DNA of 8,132 bases from positions 1-8,132 of the forward strand of contig QANA01000031.1 of NCBI GenBank assembly GCA_003149735.1, in the 5' to 3' direction. How positions within the stretch are numbered: the first letter of the stretch is position 1; every line of letters starts with the position of its first letter. The notes under the pieces were generated by a model. It ran no database searches. It was not told where the DNA came from and worked only from the letters and a program-made list of their open reading frames with translations. A program made the translations under genes and the position numbers. The stretch comes from Clostridiales bacterium (GTDB lineage Bacteria; Bacillota_A; Clostridia; Christensenellales; Christensenellaceae). Shown here piece by piece: positions 1 through 5,397 of this stretch.

Positions 1-9
1 AAATGATAT

Positions 10-40
10 AAAAAAGCGGCATGGTCTAAACCATGCCGCT
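10..40 (-). terminator. Intrinsic terminator of the flotillin gene
   Basis: A perfect 10-bp inverted repeat (AGCGGCATGG at 15-24, CCATGCCGCT at 31-40) with a 6-nt loop is followed on the minus strand by a run of six T (10-15). It begins five bases after the flotillin stop codon, so it ends that transcript. Confidence 0.9.
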
Positions 41-45
41 CGCCG

Positions 46-1464
46 TTATGCCTGAGGTGCCTGCTGATCTGCCTGTTGTTCGGCAGCCACCGCGACCTTT
101 CCGCCGACAATTCCCGACAGTACCGCCGAGATGTCAATTCCTGTTGCTTCCTTGATGCCTTCCGTAATTTGAGAAGTCGTCTTCATGACGTCAGCTGCCA
201 CTTTCGCAGCATTGCCTTCTCCATACATGATGATCTTATCCGTCTGCGCCAACGGCAGCGCAGCATTTTTGACCACTTCCGGCAATGCCTGCAGATACAT
301 TTCCAAAATAGAAGCTTCGCCCATGATTTTCTGCGCTTCCGCCTTTTTTTCAATCGCTTCTGCTTCTGCCAGACCCTTTGCCCTGATACCCTGTGCCTCC
401 TGCTCCATCGCGTATTTCAAAGCATCTGCTTCCATTTTACGCGCCACAGCCGCTTGCTCAGCCTCATAGCGCTTGGCATCAGCTTCTCTCTGGCGGGAAA
501 TCAACTCTGCTTCCGCCATCTTTTCTGCTTTATACTTTTCGGCATCCGCCGTCTTTTTGACCTCTGCATCCAGCTTGCGCTCTGCCAGTTCGATTTCTCT
601 CTCTGCCAGTTCGGCTTCCTTCTCTCTTCTGGCAATATCAGCATTTGCAGAAGTAATTTCGATCGTCTTTCTCTGCTCCTGCTGCTGAATTTCATAAGCG
701 GCGTCTGCTTCTGCCATCTTGATATCGGCAACTTTTTTCAGTTCCGCCTTGCGGATGGTCATTTCATTGTTCTTAATGGCAATTTCCGTCTCTGCCTTAA
801 CTCTGGCATCATTGGCCTCCTTATTGGCAGCAGCCTGCGCAATGCCGATATCACGTTCGCTTTCGGCTTTGGCAATGGCAGCATTCTTCTTGATCTTGGT
901 CACGTTATCGATACCAAGGTCATCAATGATACCATTGGAGTCAGTAAAGTTCTGCACATTGAAGCTGACAACATCCAAACCCATGGCTGCCAGGTCAGGG
1001 CCGGCATTTTCCTTGACCAGCTCTGCAAATTTCTGGCGGTCTCCGACCATCTCCTGCAGATTCATGCGGCCAACGATCTCACGCATATTGCCTTCCAGTA
1101 CCTCTCTTGCCACGCCCGCGATATACTCGGTAGGCTGGTTCAGAAAGTTCTGTGCCGCAAGCTGCAGTTTATCCGGCTCGTTGCTGATTTTGACATTGAC
1201 TGCCGCATCCACGTTGATATTGATATAGTCGGCCGTCGGTACGGCATTGGACGTCTTAATATCAACAGGCATCAGGCGCAGATTGAGCTTATCCAGTCGC
1301 TCCAGAAAAGGCACCTTTACACTGGCACGGCCTATGACCACTCTGGCATGCTTGCGCAGACCAGAAATAATATAGGCCTGATCCGGCGGCGCTTTGACAT
1401 AACCCATGCAGATGATGATCAATAAGAGAATTGATCCCGCCACAATCGCAATTGTTGTTCCCAT
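46..1464 (-). CDS. Flotillin-family (SPFH/band 7) membrane scaffold protein, FloT/YuaG-like
   Basis: Predicted 472-residue membrane-anchored flotillin, a family that organises functional membrane microdomains and affects membrane fluidity, secretion and protease activity. Residues about 4-20 form one hydrophobic segment. An SPFH domain follows (about 25-200), including the family-typical NVQNFTDSNG stretch (about 168-177). A long Ala/Glu/Lys/Arg-rich coiled coil (about 190-400) follows, and then an Ala/Gln-rich tail. The length fits FloT-type flotillins (about 480-510). The start ATG is preceded by an AAGGGA site. No NfeD-family partner gene, often found beside flotillins, is visible next to it: a terminator lies downstream and a riboswitch leader upstream. 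It is the first gene after the yybP-ykoY riboswitch at 1586-1712, which implies Mn2+-dependent expression; that link is inference from position. Family assignment is strong; the cargo or partner proteins are unknown. Confidence 0.93.
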   Translation of the reverse strand: MGTTIAIVAGSILLLIIICMGYVKAPPDQAYIISGLRKHARVVIGRASVKVPFLERLDKLNLRLMPVDIKTSNAVPTADYININVDAAVNVKISNEPDKLQLAAQNFLNQPTEYIAGVAREVLEGNMREIVGRMNLQEMVGDRQKFAELVKENAGPDLAAMGLDVVSFNVQNFTDSNGIIDDLGIDNVTKIKKNAAIAKAESERDIGIAQAAANKEANDARVKAETEIAIKNNEMTIRKAELKKVADIKMAEADAAYEIQQQEQRKTIEITSANADIARREKEAELAEREIELAERKLDAEVKKTADAEKYKAEKMAEAELISRQREADAKRYEAEQAAVARKMEADALKYAMEQEAQGIRAKGLAEAEAIEKKAEAQKIMGEASILEMYLQALPEVVKNAALPLAQTDKIIMYGEGNAAKVAADVMKTTSQITEGIKEATGIDISAVLSGIVGGKVAVAAEQQADQQAPQA

Positions 1465-1525
1465 AATTGTACTTTCCCTTCTAAATTATTATATTTTTTT
1501 GCAATCCTTTTCTTTTTCCTATTAC

Positions 1526-1554
1526 AGTATACTATGTTTCGCCGCGTAATACAA
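1526..1554 (-). promoter_or_regulatory. Possible second, riboswitch-independent promoter for the flotillin gene
   Basis: On the minus strand TTGTAT (1554-1549) and TATACT (1531-1526) are separated by 17 bp. The -10 matches consensus at 5 of 6 positions but the -35 at only 3 of 6. It lies downstream of the riboswitch terminator, so if active it would give basal flotillin expression regardless of Mn2+. This is a weak call from sequence only. Confidence 0.35.
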
Positions 1555-1555
1555 A

Positions 1556-1563
1556 CCTCCTTT
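1556..1563 (-). other. Orphan Shine-Dalgarno-like motif in the flotillin leader
   Basis: The minus strand reads AAAGGAGG here, a near-perfect ribosome site, but no ATG, GTG or TTG start lies 4-10 bases downstream. The only nearby start is a TTG one base after the motif, too close, and its frame closes after ten codons. The flotillin ATG is about 90 bases further on and has its own weaker site. It may be a relic of a lost gene, part of an RNA structure, or chance. Confidence 0.45.
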
Positions 1564-1585
1564 GCTCAGATATTGTGGAAGGTAT

Positions 1586-1630
1586 AAAAAAAGACCTCTA
1601 CCGCGGCTCACCTGCCACAATAAAAGTCTT
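1586..1630 (-). terminator. Riboswitch expression-platform terminator
   Basis: The minus strand reads AAGACTTTTATTGTGGC (1630-1614), loop AGGTGA, then GCCGCGGTAGAGGTCTT (1607-1591), a 17-bp continuous stem if G-U pairs are counted, running into a tract of seven T (1592-1586). Its 5' arm contains the aptamer's AAGACTTTT, so forming it destroys the aptamer. This is the regulated attenuator upstream of the flotillin gene. Confidence 0.9.
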
Positions 1631-1712
1631 GCTGTCTCATTCGATACGGGCAGTTGTGAACTGCCGGTTGACGGTTTCGAAATCCCTTTTCGGATATCAG
1701 CTACTCCCTTTG
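1586..1712 (-). promoter_or_regulatory. yybP-ykoY manganese riboswitch controlling the flotillin gene
   Basis: Read on the minus strand, the leader carries the conserved landmarks of the yybP-ykoY (Mn2+) aptamer in order. These are AAAGGGAGTAGC at the 5' side of P1 (from 1711), a short hairpin with the CCGAAA loop, a GTCAA element, a perfect 7-bp stem (GGCAGTT/AACTGCC), and finally ACAGCAAGACTTTT (to about 1622). The 3' side of P1 (CTTTT) is also the 5' arm of a 17-bp terminator hairpin. Aptamer and terminator are therefore mutually exclusive, and ligand binding should prevent termination: an ON switch, as known for this class. It starts about 7 nt after a consensus promoter. Known targets are mostly Mn2+ exporters and TerC or P-type ATPase genes; here the next gene is a flotillin. 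The class is recognised from conserved bases, not from a covariance search. Confidence 0.88.
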
Positions 1713-1718
1713 TCTAGT

Positions 1719-1746
1719 ATTATACAATATTTCTATCAAAAGTCAA
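1719..1746 (-). promoter_or_regulatory. Sigma-A promoter of the riboswitch/flotillin transcript
   Basis: On the minus strand TTGACT (1746-1741) and a perfect TATAAT (1724-1719) are separated by 16 bp. The predicted start near 1712 coincides with the first base of the aptamer, which independently supports the riboswitch reading. Confidence 0.85.
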
Positions 1747-1752
1747 GAGGCT

Positions 1753-1781
1753 TTGACATTCTTACGGGAAATTGCTACCAT
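1753..1781 (+). promoter_or_regulatory. Sigma-A promoter of the alpha/beta hydrolase gene
   Basis: A perfect TTGACA (1753-1758) is followed after exactly 17 bp by TACCAT (1776-1781), with a TG one base upstream (extended -10). The predicted start near 1788 gives a leader of about 24 nt containing a GAGGAG ribosome site (1799-1804) seven bases before the ATG at 1812. Its -35 lies six bases from the -35 of the divergent riboswitch promoter. Confidence 0.75.
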
Positions 1782-1811
1782 AAAATTGAAATTACAATGA
1801 GGAGCAATGCT

Positions 1812-2555
1812 ATGCAAGGAAATATACATACACAAACCATAGATGGCGCGGCCGTCCATTTATATCTTCCTCCGCAGACGGAATGGTCGGATCCCCTGCC
1901 CTGTCTGTATATCGCCGGACAGGAACAGCCTGCACAGAGCAAGCAGCAACTGCTGCAAATCATGCAAATATTGGAGCCCCAGCTCTGCCGCAATGCTCTG
2001 CCTCCTTTTGCATTGGCTTCCGTTTCTCCAGCGCAGTGGGATGCCGCCTATTCGCCCTGGCCGGCGGCGATGGGCGAACGCAGTTTTTCCGGGATGGCAG
2101 ACGATTACTTTTCCTTTTTACATACCCGGGTACATCCTTATTTGAAAACGCATTACGGCTGTTCGGATGCACGGGAAGCCATCGGTTTTATCGGCTACTC
2201 TCTGGCCGGTGTAGCAGCGCTTTATGCTTATCTTGCGCATCCTTTTTTCAGGCTTTGTGCCAGCGTCTCCGGTTCCTTATGGTATCCGGAATGGATTCCC
2301 TATTTAAAACAAAGTTATCATCAGGCTTTGCCCGGAAAGATTTATCTTTCTCTCGGTAAAGCAGAAGTAAAAACCCGTTCTCCTCTGTTGCGGGAGAATC
2401 AGCCCTGTACCGAACAAACAGCCGTTTTGCTGAGCGAAGTTCTGGGAGATACAAACGTTTGCTTTGCCTGGAACAACGGCAACCATTTTTATGAAATCCC
2501 CGAGCGGCATGCCCGCGCCATCAGCTGGCTGCTGCAGGATTTCCGCCTGCTATAG
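1812..2555 (+). CDS. Alpha/beta hydrolase, esterase-D/enterochelin-esterase-like fold
   Basis: Predicted 247-residue cytosolic serine hydrolase of the putative-esterase family (Fes/IroE/esterase D-like). The nucleophile elbow is GYSLAG, with Ser130 in a GxSxxG motif. The stretch LGKAEVKTR (about 181-189) matches the family's acid-bearing segment, and GNHF (223-226) supplies the catalytic His225. No signal peptide or membrane segment is seen. The frame is open upstream to 1575, but that part would translate the antisense of the riboswitch. The ATG at 1812 has a GAGGAG site seven bases upstream and sits just after a consensus promoter, so it is the chosen start. It stands alone between its own promoter and the terminator at 2562-2585. 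The substrate cannot be told: family members cleave siderophore esters, acyl esters or S-formylglutathione, and there is no siderophore gene nearby. Confidence 0.85.
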   Translation: MQGNIHTQTIDGAAVHLYLPPQTEWSDPLPCLYIAGQEQPAQSKQQLLQIMQILEPQLCRNALPPFALASVSPAQWDAAYSPWPAAMGERSFSGMADDYFSFLHTRVHPYLKTHYGCSDAREAIGFIGYSLAGVAALYAYLAHPFFRLCASVSGSLWYPEWIPYLKQSYHQALPGKIYLSLGKAEVKTRSPLLRENQPCTEQTAVLLSEVLGDTNVCFAWNNGNHFYEIPERHARAISWLLQDFRLL

Positions 2556-2561
2556 ACACTA

Positions 2562-2585
2562 AAAAGAGAGGCAAGCCTCTCTTTT
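2562..2585. terminator. Bidirectional terminator between convergent genes
   Basis: An 11-bp inverted repeat (AAAAGAGAGGC at 2562-2572, GCCTCTCTTTT at 2575-2585) has T-rich ends on both strands. It lies six bases after the hydrolase stop and seven bases before the position where the minus-strand C-S lyase ends, so it can serve both transcripts. Confidence 0.85.
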
Positions 2586-2592
2586 ATTATGC

Positions 2593-3770
2593 TTATTTCA
2601 TTTGACCAAACATTTTTTCCATTCGAACGACTGCTTCCCGTAACGTATTTTTCGTCACACCAAAATTCAATCGCACAAAACCGCGGCCGGCCTCTCCGTG
2701 ATACAGGCCATTATTCAGGCTGATGCCTGCCTGCTCCATAAATACCTGATCCAGGGCTTCCGGATCAGCCTCCATCTTTTTGCAATCGATCCAGAAAAGA
2801 TAGCTGGCTTCCGGGACCAACGGCCGAATTGGAAATTGTTTCTCACGCACCAGCGCCAGAAATAGATCTCGATTCTGCTGTAAATAAGCCGTCGCCTGCT
2901 CCAGCCATTCATCCGCCTGCCCGGAAGCAATCGCCGTAACTGCCGCAATGCTGAAGGAGTTGGATGCATAATGGAAATCAAAGGGGCGCAAATAGGCATC
3001 CCAGCGTTTTCTTAATTCTATATTCGGAATCAGAATCATAGCATGCGGCAGGCTCATCATATTAAACCCTTTGCTGAAACTGAAAACCATGATCGATATG
3101 CTTCTGGCTTTTTCGGAAACCGCCAAAACAGGATAATGCCGGCGTCCATCATAGGTAATCAGCGCATGCACCTCATCCGAGAGAATGATAACATGATTTT
3201 CCTCACAAATATCCACCATTTTTTCCAGTTCTTCCTTGCTGAAAACTCTTCCGGTCGGGTTCTGTGGACTGACCAGTATAAACATAGCCGGTTTAAACTG
3301 CTTTATCTTTCTTTCAAAATCCTCAAAATCTATTTCATAGCCTTCCTCTTTTAAGAGCATCCGGTTTTCCAGCAGATGGCACCCCGCGCCTTCAATTGCT
3401 TCTACCAAGGGCGTAAAATACGGGCTCTGCATTATAATATAGTCTCCTGGCTTACAATAGGCGCCGATCGTCAGGCGAATCGCCGCGATGGTGCTGGGAA
3501 GATCCCGCAGCCATGCGCCCTCGATCGACAGAGCATATTTTCTATGAAACCAGCCGACGATTGCCTCCGTATATTTTCCCGAGGTCTGCTGCGATAATTG
3601 AAAGTATTTTCTTCACATACCTTTGCGGTCGCCTCTCTGATACACGGGGCACAGAAATAATCCAGATCCGCAGTCCCCATACCGAGTATATCCTGCCGGC
3701 CTTCAGGCTGCGCCCAGCGAACAGACCCATTATAGCGATGATCCAAGGTTGTATCGAATGTGTATTTCAT
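2593..3770 (-). pseudogene. MalY/PatB-type PLP-dependent cystathionine beta-lyase (aminotransferase class I/II), interrupted by a frameshift
   Basis: The family cleaves C-S bonds of cystathionine or cysteine conjugates with pyridoxal phosphate in the cytosol. The start at 3770 has an AGGAGG site (3785-3780) nine bases upstream and gives a typical N-terminus (MKYTFDTTLDHR). After NTFNYRSRPRE (about residue 64) the frame is lost and the shifted product stops at 3471. The other frame continues at once with KYTEAIVGWFHRKY and then SPQNPTGR, SDEVHALIT, the PLP lysine in FSFSKGFN, and RGFVRLNFG near the end. Restoring one base in the A run of GGGAAAATAT (plus-strand T run 3574-3577) gives 392 residues, the normal length. 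The lysine becomes about residue 234, matching Lys233 of E. coli MalY. All catalytic motifs remain intact, so this is either a very recent mutation, a phase-variable homopolymer or a read error. It lies 60 bp downstream of the radical SAM gene on the same strand and is probably co-transcribed. Confidence 0.85.
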
Positions 3771-3830
3771 TTCATCTTACCTCCTGATGTTTCTGCCACT
3801 AAATTCGTTTTGAAAATTATCCAATCCTGT

Positions 3831-4757
3831 TCAGGCATTTTCCGGCCGCGCCGCATACCATTGCCCCTGCCGCACATCATCCCGCTCCAGCGCAGCCCAT
3901 ATGGCATTGAGCACCCGCTTTTTATCTGCACTCCACAGCGGGGCAATCAGCTTTGCGCGTTCCCCATCGCCGGTCAGACGATGCACCACCATTTGTGGCG
4001 GCAACAACCGCAGGCAATCTTCCAATCGCTGAATATACGTTTCCATCTCCATCGCGCTGAATTTTCCTGCCGCATAATCCGCCGCCAGATCCGTACCTTT
4101 CAGCACATGCAGCAGCTGCAGTTTAATTCCCTGTACACCGCTCGCTCCGATATAGGCTGCCGTCTGGCGGATCATTTCCGGAGTTTCACCGGGCAGCCCC
4201 AATATCATATGTACAACAACCGGGATCTGCCGCTGCTTCAATTCCGCAACTGCCCGATCAAAGACTTCCAGCGGATAACCTCTGCGAATATATTCCGCAG
4301 TTTTTTCGTGAATCGTCTGCAAACCAAGTTCTACAAACACCGGCTTCATTGAATTCAGGCGAGTCAGCAAATCCAAAACCGCTACAGGCAAACAATCCGG
4401 CCTGGTGGCAATGGAAAGTGCACAAATATCTTCACGCGCGGCAACCGGTATAAACAATTCTTCCAGACGCTCAACCGGTGCATAAGTATTGGTATAACTT
4501 TGAAAATAGGCCATATAGGCCGGGCATGGCCCGGCTTTTTTACGGATGCGTGCCTTTGCCTGCTCTATCTGCTGCTGTAGACTGATTTCCCTGCGTGCAG
4601 CAAAAGCGCCGGAACCGCCATCGCAGAAAATGCATCCGCCATATCCTGACCGGCCATCCCGATTGGGGCAAGTCATGCCAGCATCCAACGAAAGCTTATA
4701 TACTTTTCTGCCAAATTGCTTCTGCATTTCTTCATGAAAGCTCAAATATCGCCCCAT
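3831..4757 (-). CDS. Radical SAM protein, TIGR01212 family (B. subtilis YtqA / E. coli YhcC-like)
   Basis: Predicted 308-residue radical SAM enzyme. The cluster motif is CPNRDGRSGYGGCIFC, with Cys30, Cys42 and Cys45 (Cx11Cx2C), the spacing that marks this family instead of the common Cx3Cx2C. Further family stretches are SYTNTYAP (about 107-114), ATRPDCLP and ELGLQTIHE, and the glycine-rich LGLPGET segment. The C-terminal part contains KLQLLHVLKGTDL. The length is typical (about 300-320). The start ATG at 4757 has an AAGGAGG site four to five bases upstream. The reaction is not established for the family; its fold is related to Elp3-like enzymes, which suggests RNA modification, but that is inference. 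The C-S lyase gene follows after 60 bp with no terminator between, so the two are probably one operon. Confidence 0.9.
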   Translation of the reverse strand: MGRYLSFHEEMQKQFGRKVYKLSLDAGMTCPNRDGRSGYGGCIFCDGGSGAFAARREISLQQQIEQAKARIRKKAGPCPAYMAYFQSYTNTYAPVERLEELFIPVAAREDICALSIATRPDCLPVAVLDLLTRLNSMKPVFVELGLQTIHEKTAEYIRRGYPLEVFDRAVAELKQRQIPVVVHMILGLPGETPEMIRQTAAYIGASGVQGIKLQLLHVLKGTDLAADYAAGKFSAMEMETYIQRLEDCLRLLPPQMVVHRLTGDGERAKLIAPLWSADKKRVLNAIWAALERDDVRQGQWYAARPENA

Positions 4758-4769
4758 AACGCCTCCTTT

Positions 4770-4779
4770 TTTATCGAAA
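4770..4779 (+). promoter_or_regulatory. Possible Spo0A-type box between divergent genes
   Basis: TTTATCGAAA differs at one position from the extended 0A-box pattern TTTGTCGAAA known from Bacillus/Clostridium. It lies next to the ribosome site of the radical SAM gene and about 90 bp upstream of the gene encoding a Spo0A-type DNA-binding domain. A ten-base near-match in AT-rich DNA can be chance. Confidence 0.25.
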
Positions 4780-4821
4780 AATGTCTTTTATTGTCATAAG
4801 TTTTCATCTTGCCGTTTTTTT

Positions 4822-4851
4822 ATTGTATCATAAAGCCGTCAATTGATTGCA
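4822..4851 (-). promoter_or_regulatory. Possible extended -10 promoter of the radical SAM / C-S lyase operon
   Basis: On the minus strand TGATACAAT provides an extended -10 (TACAAT at 4827-4822), with a poor -35 (TGCAAT at 4851-4846) 18 bp upstream. It is the best candidate in the 109-bp divergent gap. A plus-strand TATCAT (4826-4831) overlaps it and could be the -10 for the divergent gene, but no -35 fits that one. Confidence 0.35.
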
Positions 4852-4866
4852 TAAAGGAATTGCGAT

Positions 4867-5238
4867 ATGGTCGATGTTAATTTTATTCTCCGTAAACTCG
4901 GTTTAGATGCAAAGCTCAAAGGCTATCATTATTTTTCGCTTGCCGTCCGCCTCATCCTGAAGGATGAAGATTATCTGTTTGGCCTGACCCGACGGCTCTA
5001 TCCTGAAATCGCGGCGCATTATCATACCTCGCCCAGCTGCGTAGATCGCGATATGCGCACTGCCGCTCAGGTCATATGGGAACGCGGAAATCTTCTCTTT
5101 CTTCAGAAAATCGCCGGCTATGAATTTCTTTGTAAACCCACAACCGGAGAACTTCTGGATATCCTCGTCTCTTACTGCCAATCACAGCGAAGTGCCGCCA
5201 AAAAGAAAAAGACCACAAAACCCACCTCTAAAGCATAA
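4867..5238 (+). CDS. Stand-alone Spo0A C-terminal DNA-binding domain protein
   Basis: Predicted 123-residue protein matching the effector domain of the sporulation regulator Spo0A and lacking the phosphoreceiver domain. The family pattern runs across the whole protein: LGLDAKLKGYHY (11-22), then LYPEIAAHYHTSPSCVDRDM (44-63; helix-turn-helix with the second helix as recognition helix), AAQVIWERGN (66-75) and KPTTGELLDIL (90-100). A lysine-rich tail (about 110-123) may add nonspecific DNA contact. The ATG at 4867 has AAAGGA eight bases upstream. The 109 bp before it encode no receiver domain and the divergent gene occupies the far side, so it was not simply truncated by a frameshift. It likely acts as a phosphorylation-independent DNA-binding regulator; its targets are unknown. 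A 0A-like box lies in its own upstream gap. Confidence 0.88.
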   Translation: MVDVNFILRKLGLDAKLKGYHYFSLAVRLILKDEDYLFGLTRRLYPEIAAHYHTSPSCVDRDMRTAAQVIWERGNLLFLQKIAGYEFLCKPTTGELLDILVSYCQSQRSAAKKKKTTKPTSKA

Positions 5239-5262
5239 CGCATTCCCCTGAAAGTTGCAATC

Positions 5263-5294
5263 AAAAACACCGGCGCAGCCTTATCGCGCCGGTG
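5263..5294 (-). terminator. Terminator of the ZIP transporter transcript
   Basis: A perfect 9-bp GC-rich stem (CACCGGCGC at 5268-5276, GCGCCGGTG at 5286-5294) with a 9-nt loop is followed on the minus strand by five T (5267-5263). On the plus strand it has no T run, so it is a poor terminator for the convergent Spo0A-domain gene, although the hairpin could still slow the polymerase. Confidence 0.85.
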
Positions 5295-5382
5295 CTATTC
5301 GTCTCAGGATTCTCCTGCGAATCCGCCTAACTGACTGCGTCAGCCCAAAAACGACTGCCGCCAATAGGAAGGCTTTCCACAT
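5281..5382 (-). CDS. Possible 33-residue hydrophobic/arginine-rich small protein
   Basis: Starting 15 bases after the ZIP stop codon, the minus strand has GGAGAG eight bases before an ATG that opens a 33-codon frame. The N-terminal half is hydrophobic (MWKAFLLAAVVFGL) and the C-terminal half carries eight arginines within 15 residues (for example VRRIRRRILRRIA). This is the shape of a single-pass small membrane protein with a positive-inside tail, or of a cationic peptide. Its TAA lies in the loop of the terminator hairpin, so its last codons are the terminator stem. Spacing suggests translational coupling with the transporter. No known family is recognised, and short frames of this kind do arise by chance. 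Confidence 0.4.
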   Translation of the reverse strand: MWKAFLLAAVVFGLTQSVRRIRRRILRRIAPAR

Positions 5383-5397
5383 AGAAGCTTCTCTCCA

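Noticed and set aside
76..1425. Long plus-strand open frame opposite the flotillin gene
   Set aside because: It is the complement of the Ala/Glu/Lys-rich coiled-coil codons. The product is rich in Phe, Arg, Leu and Cys with no domain, and no ribosome site or promoter supports it.
1526..1533. Palindrome AGTATACT as an operator
   Set aside because: Eight bases are too few to support a call, and the sequence is explained equally well as a -10 element.
1523..1554. Ten-codon TTG leader peptide after the AAAGGAGG motif
   Set aside because: Only one base separates the motif from the TTG, too short for initiation, and the peptide has no regulatory codon bias.
1575..1811. Upstream extension of the hydrolase frame (79 extra residues)
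   Set aside because: It would be encoded by the antisense of the riboswitch and lie upstream of the predicted promoter start. The ATG at 1812 has a good ribosome site and starts the recognisable domain.
3513..4352. Plus-strand 279-codon frame across the C-S lyase and radical SAM genes
   Set aside because: It spans two clearly recognisable minus-strand genes and the gap between them, and the translated product resembles no protein family.
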